Shown here in pieces: positions 1 to 6,133 of a stretch of DNA of 8,850 bases. This DNA comes from JBAWZR01 sp037142915 (GTDB lineage: Bacteria > Patescibacteriota > Minisyncoccia > Moranbacterales > UBA1568), in the NCBI GenBank assembly GCA_037142915.1, contig JBAWZR010000042.1:1-8850 (forward strand), written 5' to 3'. The notes under the pieces are model-generated. The model was not told the origin of the DNA. It saw only the letters and a list, made by a program, of their open reading frames with translations, and made no database searches. A program made the translations under genes and the position numbers. Within the stretch, counting starts at the first letter, position 1, and each line of letters starts with the position of its first letter.

Positions 1-414
1 GCCCAGGTCACCCCCATCCCATCCGTTTCAAGAGACACTACGCCCAACTATACTTTCTCTTCCACAGAGGCAGGTACTATCTCATACACGGGAGATTGTT
101 CCAGCGATACCACCATTGCTACATCAGGCAACAATACTATCACCTTCAACACGCTTGCACGAGGCAGCCACTCCAATTGTTCCCTCATTGTGACTGACCT
201 ATCCAACAATCCTAGCGCTTCACTTGCTATTAGTTCCTTTATCGTGAGCTATGCCAGCGATCTCAATCAGGATCGCAGCGTGAATGTCCTTGATTTCGGA
301 CTGCTGCATGCCAATTACGGTACGACTAATGCCGCCGGTGATGTGAATGAAGACGGTACGGTCAATGTCCTTGACTTCGGGGTTTTGCACACGGAGTATG
401 GTGGGAGTGTGTAG
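1..414 (+). CDS. C-terminal part of a secreted protein with Ig-like domain and dockerin-like terminus (5' partial)
   Basis: The reading frame is open from the first base, so the gene starts outside the window; 137 residues are visible. Residues about 15-66 form a Ser/Thr/Asn-rich beta-type segment with two cysteines (C33, C60) that could form a disulfide, similar to Ig-like repeats of surface proteins in CPR and related bacteria. Residues 87-134 hold two tandem copies of a dockerin type I/EF-hand-like motif 27 residues apart: D87-x-N89-x-D91...D98 and D114-x-N116-x-D118...D125. Each is followed by VNVLDFG, a leucine/histidine stretch and a YG. Known for the family: such loops bind calcium, and dockerins dock to cohesins. 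Inferred: an exported cell-surface or secreted protein whose end mediates calcium-dependent attachment. No signal peptide can be seen because the N-terminus is missing. The ligand and catalytic activity, if any, are unknown. It ends about 100 bases before the next gene, which has its own promoter. Confidence 0.8.
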   Translation, partial: AQVTPIPSVSRDTTPNYTFSSTEAGTISYTGDCSSDTTIATSGNNTITFNTLARGSHSNCSLIVTDLSNNPSASLAISSFIVSYASDLNQDRSVNVLDFGLLHANYGTTNAAGDVNEDGTVNVLDFGVLHTEYGGSV

Positions 415-446
415 AAGTTTTGTGTGGGAAAAGGAAGAGGAAGATG

Positions 447-474
447 ATGACAGATTCTCTTCTTGTGATACAAT
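447..474 (+). promoter_or_regulatory. Extended -10 promoter for the receiver-domain gene and recJ
   Basis: The -35-like ATGACA is at 447-452, followed by a 16-base spacer and TACAAT at 469-474, which is preceded by TG at 466-467 (extended -10). Transcription would start near 481, about 33 bases before the ATG at 514. It probably serves both the receiver gene and recJ. Assignment is from consensus matching only. Confidence 0.55.
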
Positions 475-488
475 AGAGAGAGGAGAAT
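454..488. repeat. Imperfect inverted repeat surrounding the -10 element
   Basis: ATTCTCTTCT at 454-463 and AGAGGAGAAT at 479-488 are reverse complements with one mismatch in ten. The TACAAT -10 box lies between the arms, so a dimeric regulator bound here would cover the promoter. It could also be a chance product of the purine/pyrimidine-rich sequence. Confidence 0.35.
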
Positions 489-513
489 TTTTTATTACAC
501 TAAATTTTAGTTT

Positions 514-1071
514 ATGGAAAATGATAAGAAGCTTTCTATTCTCATCGTGGATGACGAGGTGAATACCCGTGAACTGTATGTAGAGGTATTTCTCGCAGCG
601 GGATTTGATGTGACTCAGGCGGGCGATGGCCTAGAGGCTCTGGAATTTTTGCAGGCTCCGGACGCGAAGCACCCAGATGTCATTTTTTCGGGACTAATTA
701 TGCCTCGAATGGATGGTTTTTCTTTGCTTGAGGCGCTCAAACGAAATGTCGCGACAGCAAGTATTCCCCTGGTGTTTTCTTCGCACTTGGGGCGAATCGA
801 GGATAAAAAGCGTGCGGAAGAACTCGGTGCGGCCGGATTTTTCGTTCTTGGAATGATTTCGGCGGGGGATGTGGTGGCAGCGATACAGGCTTTGCTTTTA
901 GGGGGCGAATACGTGGTAATTATTGAACCGCATTCGGAGGATGCCGCGCGTTTGGCACAGGATTTGGATATTCCGACTTCGTTGGTTTCCAATGAAGGGA
1001 AATATGCTTTGAAATTGAAGGTGAAAGATTTTGCTAAGAAAACTTTTGAGGCGGAACTGGTGGTGATTTAG
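514..1071 (+). CDS. Response-regulator-like protein with degenerate receiver domain
   Basis: This 185-residue protein begins with a receiver (REC) fold. ILIVDDE near residues 9-15 keeps the acidic pair D13/D14, and IMPRMDGF follows at 62-69. At the usual phospho-acceptor position the sequence is VIFSGLIMP, with Gly60 (codon GGA at 691-693) in place of Asp. The conserved Lys near the end of the domain also appears replaced (FFVLG around 109-113, where FLVKP is usual). Classical phosphorylation is therefore unlikely, and it is read as a pseudo-receiver that acts by protein contact or constitutively. Residues about 130-185 form an extra beta-rich tail I do not recognise; there is no visible DNA-binding or output domain. 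The ATG at 514 is chosen because it gives the normal REC N-terminus. The purine run AGGAG at 481-485 is too far upstream to be its ribosome site. recJ follows after 21 bases, probably co-transcribed. No sensor kinase is in the window. Confidence 0.85.
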   Translation: MENDKKLSILIVDDEVNTRELYVEVFLAAGFDVTQAGDGLEALEFLQAPDAKHPDVIFSGLIMPRMDGFSLLEALKRNVATASIPLVFSSHLGRIEDKKRAEELGAAGFFVLGMISAGDVVAAIQALLLGGEYVVIIEPHSEDAARLAQDLDIPTSLVSNEGKYALKLKVKDFAKKTFEAELVVI

Positions 1072-1077
1072 AGTGTA

Positions 1078-1085
1078 AAGGTGAG
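1078..1085 (+). promoter_or_regulatory. Ribosome binding site deciding the recJ start
   Basis: AAGGTGAG sits seven bases before the ATG at 1093. The alternative GTG start at 1081 lies inside this Shine-Dalgarno-like sequence, so the ATG is preferred. This is among the few convincing ribosome sites in the window. Confidence 0.5.
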
Positions 1086-1092
1086 AAATAGT

Positions 1093-2805
1093 ATGCCGAA
1101 ATGGAAAGTGCAGGCGTCGCTTGATGTGGCGTCTGTTGTGTCTCAGTCCGATACTTCGCCACATCCGGTGATCCAGCTTCTCTTGGAGCAGCGGGGTGTT
1201 TTTGGCGATGAGGCACGAGAGCGATTTTTCTTTCCTGATTATGAGCGGGATATGTATGATCCGTTTTTGTTCGTGGCGATGCGGCAGGTGATCGATCGGA
1301 TCAAACAAGCGAAACAAAACGGTGAGCGGGTCGGTGTGTTTGGGGATTATGATGCGGATGGTGTGACTTCGTCGGTCATCTTGCGGACGGGATTGGAGGC
1401 GATAGGTTTGATAGTGAGTGTGTATATTCCAAACAAAAATACCGAGGGACATGGTTTGCATCATAATGCAATCGAATCATTTGTGGCAGATGGTGTGACA
1501 TTGGCCTTTACGGTGGATTGCGGGATGACCAATCATGCGGAAATCCTCGAAGCGAAACAACGCGGTATTGAATTCATCATCATCGATCACCATCATACGC
1601 CCGAGGTGTTGCCAGAGGCTTTTGCTATCATCAATCCAAAATTGCCCGGCGCCGGATACCCATTCACCGAACTCTGTGGAGCGGGGACGGCGTTCAAAGT
1701 GGTTCAGGCATTGTATCGGGAATTGCTCCCCGAGGCGCTCCCGCAGTTGAAGTGGCTGCTCGATGTGACGGCTATCGGGACGATCGCCGATGTGATGCCG
1801 CTTATTGGGGAGAATCGGACGATCGCTCATTTCGGTTTGATCGTGCTGGGTAAGACGCGGCGTATTGGCTTACAGGAATTGTTCGCGGTGGGGCGTATTC
1901 CGATTGATGACAATCATCCGCCGACCGCGTGGAGTGTGAGTTTTCAGATGGCACCACGGATCAATGCGACGAGCCGGATGGCGCATGCCAGAGAGGCGCA
2001 CCGCCTCCTGATGACGACGGATCGGGTCGAGGCGCGTGACCTCGCGTTGGAAATCGAGGGGCATAATGTCGAGCGGCGCAAGGTAAGTGACTATATCACC
2101 GAACAGGTTCGCAAAATCGCTGAGGTGTCGGATAAGAAACTTATTTTTGCTGTTGATGAGCACTTCGCGTTTGGCGTGGTCGGTCTGGTGGCGGGTCGGA
2201 TTGCACGCGAGTATGGTAAACCGACCGTGGTCCTGCAGCGTGGCGCGGAGGAGAGTCAAGGGTCGCTTCGGAGTGTCCCAGAATTGAATATCATCGAGGC
2301 GATCGAGGAGTGCGGTGATCTATTGGTGAAGTTTGGTGGGCATGCACAGGCGGCTGGATTGACCGTGCGCAACGAGCAACTCGACGCGTTTCGGGAAAAG
2401 TTCGAGCAGGTGGTGGCGCGGCGGATGGAGGGGATTGAAGCCGAGGCAGAACTCTTGATCGATGCGCGTGTCTCGCCCTATCTATTGACGACGGAATTGC
2501 TGCGGGATCTCAAACGAATGGCACCGTTTGGTCAGGGTAACCCCGAGCCGATGTTTTTGGTGGAAAATATGTCAGTGGAGGAAACTCGGATGGTCGGCAA
2601 AGGCAATAAACATTTGAAACTGGTTTTGCGTTCGAAGGATGGTGGTAATCGGCAATGGGATGCGATCGCCTTCGGTTTGGGCGAACAATTCCCCGATCTC
2701 AAACGCGGCGAAAAATTAGATGTGGTCGTTCAACTTGATGACAATACCTGGAACGGCACGACGAAGCTGCAATTGAAGATAGTGGATATGCGTTTGCATG
2801 AATGA
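1093..2805 (+). CDS. recJ: Single-stranded-DNA-specific exonuclease RecJ
   Basis: RecJ is a cytoplasmic, metal-dependent 5'-3' exonuclease on single-stranded DNA that acts in recombination, mismatch and base-excision repair. The 570-residue product has the usual RecJ length and domain order. The DHH phosphoesterase domain contains DYDADG (residues 85-90), a VDCG motif, DHHH at 165-168, and the GTIADVMPL segment. The DHHA1 domain carries GGHAQAAG at 415-422. The C-terminal OB-like domain carries PFGQGNPEP from about residue 478. All hallmark metal-ligand motifs appear intact, so it should be active. I chose the ATG at 1093 over the in-frame GTG at 1081 because of the ribosome site between them. 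It follows the receiver-like gene by 21 bases, suggesting one transcript, though no functional link is known. The GC-rich codon use (about 62% GC at 1741-1800) represents the host background. It ends with TGA. Confidence 0.97.
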   Translation: MPKWKVQASLDVASVVSQSDTSPHPVIQLLLEQRGVFGDEARERFFFPDYERDMYDPFLFVAMRQVIDRIKQAKQNGERVGVFGDYDADGVTSSVILRTGLEAIGLIVSVYIPNKNTEGHGLHHNAIESFVADGVTLAFTVDCGMTNHAEILEAKQRGIEFIIIDHHHTPEVLPEAFAIINPKLPGAGYPFTELCGAGTAFKVVQALYRELLPEALPQLKWLLDVTAIGTIADVMPLIGENRTIAHFGLIVLGKTRRIGLQELFAVGRIPIDDNHPPTAWSVSFQMAPRINATSRMAHAREAHRLLMTTDRVEARDLALEIEGHNVERRKVSDYITEQVRKIAEVSDKKLIFAVDEHFAFGVVGLVAGRIAREYGKPTVVLQRGAEESQGSLRSVPELNIIEAIEECGDLLVKFGGHAQAAGLTVRNEQLDAFREKFEQVVARRMEGIEAEAELLIDARVSPYLLTTELLRDLKRMAPFGQGNPEPMFLVENMSVEETRMVGKGNKHLKLVLRSKDGGNRQWDAIAFGLGEQFPDLKRGEKLDVVVQLDDNTWNGTTKLQLKIVDMRLHE

Positions 2806-2814
2806 TTATAGAGG

Positions 2815-2829
2815 TTTTTGTGTTAAAAT
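2815..2829 (+). promoter_or_regulatory. Host-type extended -10 promoter with no obvious full-length gene
   Basis: TTTTT at 2815-2819, TG at 2821-2822 and TAAAAT at 2824-2829 match the T-rich extended -10 seen upstream of the ATPase gene. Downstream, AAGGAG at 2857-2862 lies at good spacing before ATG at 2872, but that frame stops after Met-Glu-Lys. A second ATG at 2853 opens only 14 codons, ending at 2897. It may drive readthrough into the Fic gene, a small RNA, or be the relic of a lost gene. Confidence 0.4.
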
Positions 2830-2886
2830 GAGGGTATTGATCAAAGCTGGATATGCAAGGAGAAAAATTTAATGGAAAAGTGAGGG

Positions 2887-2914
2887 TTGACTTTTAGCTA
2901 CTTTTAGCTATAAT
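2887..2914 (+). promoter_or_regulatory. Near-consensus sigma70-type promoter of the Fic gene
   Basis: TTGACT at 2887-2892, a 16-base spacer and a perfect TATAAT at 2909-2914. Transcription would start near 2921, leaving a leader of only about 24 bases before the ATG at 2945 and no Shine-Dalgarno sequence. The spacer consists of two tandem CTTTTAGCTA copies. Confidence 0.7.
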
Positions 2915-2938
2915 TAGATATAGTTACCATATAGCTAA
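2891..2938. repeat. TAGCTA direct and inverted repeats over the Fic promoter (probable operator)
   Basis: CTTTTAGCTA occurs twice in tandem (2891-2900 and 2901-2910). The palindromic hexamer TAGCTA occurs three times (2895-2900, 2905-2910, 2932-2937). TTAGCTATA at 2904-2912 and TATAGCTAA at 2930-2938 form a perfect 9-base inverted repeat around the predicted start of transcription. The arrangement suits a dimeric repressor. The Fic protein's own C-terminal winged helix is a candidate binder, which is inference. Confidence 0.5.
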
Positions 2939-2944
2939 TGATTT

Positions 2945-4006
2945 ATGAACAATAGATTTTCGAAAAGGGTTCATCTGAGCCAAGAAATACTGCAAAAAAT
3001 CGCCAAAATCGACGAGTTTAAAGGTCTGTGGAAGGGGAGTTTGCGGCTAAGTCCGCAGACACTCGGGAGACTCAAACGAAGCGTGCTCATTACGAGCACC
3101 GGAGCTTCGACGCGTATCGAGGGTTCAAAAATGTCCGATGAAGAAGTGGCAAGACTCATTGCCGGACTGAAATCGATACCGCCCAAGGGACGAGATGCAG
3201 AGGAAGTGGCGGGCTATGCCGACCTGCTCGGGCGAATTTTCGACCATTGGAAGACGCTCAAAATGACCGAGGGTCAGGTTTTGCATTTTCATAAAATTCT
3301 TCTGAATTTTTCTGAAAAGGACAAGGAGCACAAAGGAAAGTACAAGACAACGGCCAATACGGTTGTTATGCGAAAGGAGAATGGTGAAGAAATCGTCATA
3401 TTCAATCCGACGCCGCCCTATCTCACCAAGAAAGAGATGGATGATGTCTTGTTTTGGTTGAATGGGGAAATGAAAACACAGGAAACGCACCCGCTCATTT
3501 TTACAGCCAATTTTATTTTCGAGTTTTTAGCGATTCATCCGTTTCGCGATGGTAATGGCCGGCTCTCGCGAGCATTGACTACTCTACTCCTTCTTAAAAC
3601 AGGGTATACCTATGTCCCGTATATTTCGTTGGATGAAATTATCGAGGAGCGAAAAATAGAGTACTATCTTGCCTTACGGAAGACACAATCGAAACACAAG
3701 ACGGATCGGGAAGATATTACGGTGTGGTTGAATTTTCTGCTTGATGCGCTGGTAGAGCAGGCACAGCGGGCGCAACGGATTATGGACGAAGATCAGCCGG
3801 AAAAATTGCTTTCGGAAAAACAATTGGTTATCTACCAATTATTTCGATCTGATACATTGAGTATTTCGGATGTGAATAAACAATTGCAAGGAGCTATTCC
3901 TTTGGCGACACTTAAACAGGCGCTTGCGCGGCTGGTCGATTTGAAATTGATTGAAATGATCGGTGAAAGAAGAGGTGCTCGGTACAGGAAAATAGAATCA
4001 GTTTAA
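2945..4006 (+). CDS. Fic-domain protein (probable AMP transferase) with C-terminal winged helix
   Basis: Fic proteins usually transfer AMP from ATP to hydroxyl side chains of target proteins. The 353-residue protein carries a canonical active-site loop HPFRDGNGRLSR at residues 198-209, with the catalytic His198 and the nucleotide-binding Asn/Gly/Arg residues intact. STRIEG at 55-60 matches the (S/T)xxxE(G/N) inhibitory motif. Because it precedes the Fic core within the same chain, this is a class II, self-inhibited enzyme, in which Glu59 would block ATP binding until relieved. Residues about 290-353 look like a winged helix-turn-helix with a basic end, seen in many Fic proteins of this architecture and suggesting DNA binding or autoregulation. 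No antitoxin gene lies alongside, which fits the built-in inhibitor. The ATG at 2945 follows a strong promoter by a short leader. The target is unknown. A 92-base gap separates it from the ATPase gene, which has its own promoter. Confidence 0.93.
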   Translation: MNNRFSKRVHLSQEILQKIAKIDEFKGLWKGSLRLSPQTLGRLKRSVLITSTGASTRIEGSKMSDEEVARLIAGLKSIPPKGRDAEEVAGYADLLGRIFDHWKTLKMTEGQVLHFHKILLNFSEKDKEHKGKYKTTANTVVMRKENGEEIVIFNPTPPYLTKKEMDDVLFWLNGEMKTQETHPLIFTANFIFEFLAIHPFRDGNGRLSRALTTLLLLKTGYTYVPYISLDEIIEERKIEYYLALRKTQSKHKTDREDITVWLNFLLDALVEQAQRAQRIMDEDQPEKLLSEKQLVIYQLFRSDTLSISDVNKQLQGAIPLATLKQALARLVDLKLIEMIGERRGARYRKIESV

Positions 4007-4031
4007 GAATCCCTGTGTTTTTGAGACACAT

Positions 4032-4080
4032 ATCACTTTGCGAAGGGGTTTTTATGTTATACTGAAGCAAGAAAAGTGAT
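4032..4080. repeat. Perfect 8-base inverted repeat around the ATPase promoter
   Basis: ATCACTTT at 4032-4039 and AAAGTGAT at 4073-4080 are exact reverse complements, 33 bases apart and centred on the -10 box. This is a candidate operator for a metal-responsive or other regulator. An 8-base match could also arise by chance. Confidence 0.3.
4049..4063 (+). promoter_or_regulatory. Extended -10 promoter of the P-type ATPase gene
   Basis: TTTTT at 4049-4053, TG at 4055-4056 and TATACT at 4058-4063. No convincing -35 box is present, so the extended -10 probably carries recognition. The predicted start near 4070 leaves a leader of about 28 bases before the ATG at 4098, without a clear Shine-Dalgarno site. 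Confidence 0.5.
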
Positions 4081-4097
4081 TTCAAATACTAAAATAT

Positions 4098-5966
4098 ATG
4101 GCTGAGTATAAGAAAAAAATCCAATTTATTTTTTCGGATACTTTTTTATTTGGAGTGCTGGTGACGGTACTGGTTTTGCATTATGGCCATTTGATTTCAT
4201 TTTTTGACACCGAACCGATATTGATTTTCGTGGCGGGCGTGGCGACGATACCGGTTTTGGGGAGTGCGTATCGATCATTGAGGAATAAGAAAATCAGCGT
4301 GGATTTGCTGGCAGGAGTAGCTTTGTTGGTTTCATTGTTGAATCAGGAATGGGCATCGGCGGCGTTTATCAACTTGATGCTGACTTCGGCGCGTATCTTC
4401 GACGCGTACACGGAGAATCGTGCCAAGAACGCTATCAAGAGTTTGCTCAAGTTACGACCCGATACGGTGAAAGTCAGGCGGGGTGAGGAAATTGTCGTGA
4501 CGTCTATCGCGAGTATTCAAAAGGGAGATCTGATCGTGGTCGAGTTGGGCGAGCGGATCGCGGTGGATGGGATCGTGGTGAGCGGGCAGGCGCAGATTGA
4601 CCAATCATCGTTGACCGGCGAGTCGCTCTTGGTGGACAAGGTGGTGGGTGACGAGGTATTGAGTTCGACGCTCAATATGTCGGGCTCGCTTGTGATCCGC
4701 GCCGAGAAGGTGGGCAAGGACACGATATTCGAAAAGGTCATTCAACTGGTCGCACAATCACAACAAGAAAAAGCAGGCATCCAGACGACGGCCGACAAAT
4801 TCGCCGGATGGTATATCGGATTGAGTTTCTTGTTGGCGATCGGCGTATATATTTTTACGCGCGATATTAGCGTGGTGCTCTCGGTGCTTCTGGTGACCTG
4901 TGCCGATGATATCGCAGTGGCGATCCCGATGGCTTTCTCGGCCGGTATCGCGCAGGCGGCCAAACGGGGGATTATCGTCAAGGGCGGATCGTTCCTCGAG
5001 GGGCTGACGCAGGTCAAGACAATCGTCGTCGACAAGACCGGGACATTGACCAAGGGGAAGTTGAAGGTCAGTCGTGTGTATGCGTTTGGCGACAAGACTG
5101 AGGCGGAAGTGGTGACGATAGCGGCGAGTGTCGACTTCTTCTCCGCGCATCCGATAGCCAAGGCAATAATCAGGTATACAGAAAAACAAAATATTTCATT
5201 TGAAAAAACCGAGGAGTTTGAAGAACATTCGGGGATGGGCAGTCACGCGATATTGCATGGCAAGAAAATAGTATGCGGGAAGCTCGCTTTCCTCACGAGT
5301 GAGGGTGTGACTATCTCAGATGAACAAAATAAGGAGATCGAGAAAATTAAATCAGAAGGCTCGAGCAGTTTGCTCCCAATCGCGTATGATGGGCAGTTGA
5401 TTGGCTTGATATTGTTGGAGGATGAGGTGCGCGAAGAAGCTAAGAGCGCCCTCGCTCGACTGCGGGCATTGGGTGTGGAGAATATCGTGATGTTGACCGG
5501 CGATACAGAGAAAGTAGCTGAGAAAGTGTCCGCCGAGTTGGGTATCACGACTTATCATGCCGAGCTCTTGCCCGAGGACAAATTGAAATATCTCAAACAG
5601 TATATCAATCCGCATCACAAAGTAGCGATGATCGGTGATGGCGTGAATGATGCGGCAGCACTTGCCTTGGCGGATATTGGAATTGCGATGGGAGCGATGG
5701 GTACCGACGCGGCGATCGAAGCGGCTGATGTCGCCCTGATGAAGGATGATTTGACCAAAGTGGCGGAGGCGGTCGAACTCGGACAATCCGTGACGGCTAT
5801 CTCACGGCAGGACTTTTGGATTTGGGGGACGGTCAATGCAGTTGGCCTCGTGCTGGTGTTCGCCAGAGTCATCGGGCCCGAGGGTGCCGCGGCGTATAAT
5901 TTTATCACCGACTTCATCCCGCTCATCAACTCCCTCCGGATGTTCGGGTATAATCGAGCTGCTTGA
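4098..5966 (+). CDS. P1B-like (heavy-metal type) P-type ATPase with atypical CAD transport motif
   Basis: This is a 622-residue membrane ion pump. The phosphorylation motif DKTGTLT starts at Asp312, the actuator motif is LTGES at 172-176, MLTGD is at 465-469, and GDGVND is at 513-518. HP at 351-352 (FSAHPIA) is the P1B nucleotide-domain hallmark. Hydrophobic segments lie near 12-36, 39-61, 66-100 (two), 233-253, 257-285, 573-592 and 595-615, an eight-helix P1B layout. No N-terminal CxxC metal-binding domain is present. In the transport helix the family's CPC reads TCADDIAVAIP (267-277): Cys268 and the later Pro277 are kept, but the Pro and second Cys are replaced by Ala269 and Asp270. ATP hydrolysis machinery is intact, so it should pump a cation, but the substrate cannot be named; a soft/borderline transition metal coordinated by Cys plus Asp is plausible. 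The gene appears monocistronic, and no metallochaperone or metal sensor gene is adjacent. Confidence 0.92.
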   Translation: MAEYKKKIQFIFSDTFLFGVLVTVLVLHYGHLISFFDTEPILIFVAGVATIPVLGSAYRSLRNKKISVDLLAGVALLVSLLNQEWASAAFINLMLTSARIFDAYTENRAKNAIKSLLKLRPDTVKVRRGEEIVVTSIASIQKGDLIVVELGERIAVDGIVVSGQAQIDQSSLTGESLLVDKVVGDEVLSSTLNMSGSLVIRAEKVGKDTIFEKVIQLVAQSQQEKAGIQTTADKFAGWYIGLSFLLAIGVYIFTRDISVVLSVLLVTCADDIAVAIPMAFSAGIAQAAKRGIIVKGGSFLEGLTQVKTIVVDKTGTLTKGKLKVSRVYAFGDKTEAEVVTIAASVDFFSAHPIAKAIIRYTEKQNISFEKTEEFEEHSGMGSHAILHGKKIVCGKLAFLTSEGVTISDEQNKEIEKIKSEGSSSLLPIAYDGQLIGLILLEDEVREEAKSALARLRALGVENIVMLTGDTEKVAEKVSAELGITTYHAELLPEDKLKYLKQYINPHHKVAMIGDGVNDAAALALADIGIAMGAMGTDAAIEAADVALMKDDLTKVAEAVELGQSVTAISRQDFWIWGTVNAVGLVLVFARVIGPEGAAAYNFITDFIPLINSLRMFGYNRAA

Positions 5967-6006
5967 ATACTATTACTGTCATTCTGCACTCCCTTTTGTT
6001 GTGAGC

Positions 6007-6035
6007 TGTCATCCCGGGCTTGACCCGGGATCCAG
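6007..6035. repeat. REP-like palindromic intergenic repeat
   Basis: An 8-base perfect stem, ATCCCGGG at 6011-6018 and CCCGGGAT at 6024-6031, encloses a 5-base loop. It is flanked by GTC and CCAGG, the style of the dispersed GTCAT...ATCCAG repeats found in many bacterial intergenic regions. It lies between the ATPase gene and the restriction cassette. TTTTTT at 6043-6048 begins 11 bases past the stem, too far for a standard terminator, though the hairpin could still weaken readthrough. Only one copy is in the window. Confidence 0.6.
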
Positions 6036-6062
6036 GTTTGTGTTTTTTGATTTCCGCAAAGC

Positions 6063-6104
6063 TTTACCCAGAGGATTTTTGGCGGTATACTGGGGGAGTA
6101 TAAT
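6063..6104 (+). promoter_or_regulatory. Promoter region of the restriction-modification cassette
   Basis: Two overlapping possibilities are present. TTTACC at 6063-6068, a 17-base spacer and TATACT at 6086-6091 form the better pair and resemble the T-rich host promoters (TTTTT at 6076-6080). A perfect TATAAT at 6099-6104 has only a weak -35. Either could transcribe the methyltransferase gene that follows. Confidence 0.45.
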
Positions 6105-6133
6105 CTTCGATAAAAGGGATAACTTTGGTTATT

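Noticed and set aside
481..485. AGGAG as the ribosome site of the receiver gene
   Set aside because: It is 28 bases from the ATG and coincides with the predicted start of transcription.
347..562. 71-codon + strand ORF bridging the first two genes
   Set aside because: It is out of frame with the dockerin repeats, crosses the promoter and runs into the receiver gene; it has no domain or ribosome site.
898..1464. Long minus-strand ORF across the receiver/recJ junction
   Set aside because: It lies opposite two well-supported genes, is rich in His/Arg/Ile and shows no domain. Minus-strand ORFs over recJ, the Fic gene and the ATPase (for example 4742-5161, 5352-5786, 5615-5989) were rejected for the same reason.
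2803..2805. Alternative genetic code with TGA as Gly
   Set aside because: TGA ends recJ and the ATPase exactly where the families end, and no gene needs in-frame TGA readthrough.
2891..2910. Tandem CTTTTAGCTA as a CRISPR or phase-variation repeat
   Set aside because: Only two copies of a 10-base unit, with no spacers; promoter/operator use explains them better.
4014..4030. Possible terminator hairpin after the Fic gene
   Set aside because: The stem is only five pairs (TGTGT/ACACA) and there is no following T run.
6011..6048. REP palindrome plus TTTTTT as an intrinsic terminator
   Set aside because: The T run begins 11 bases after the stem, outside normal geometry; it is better called a repeat.
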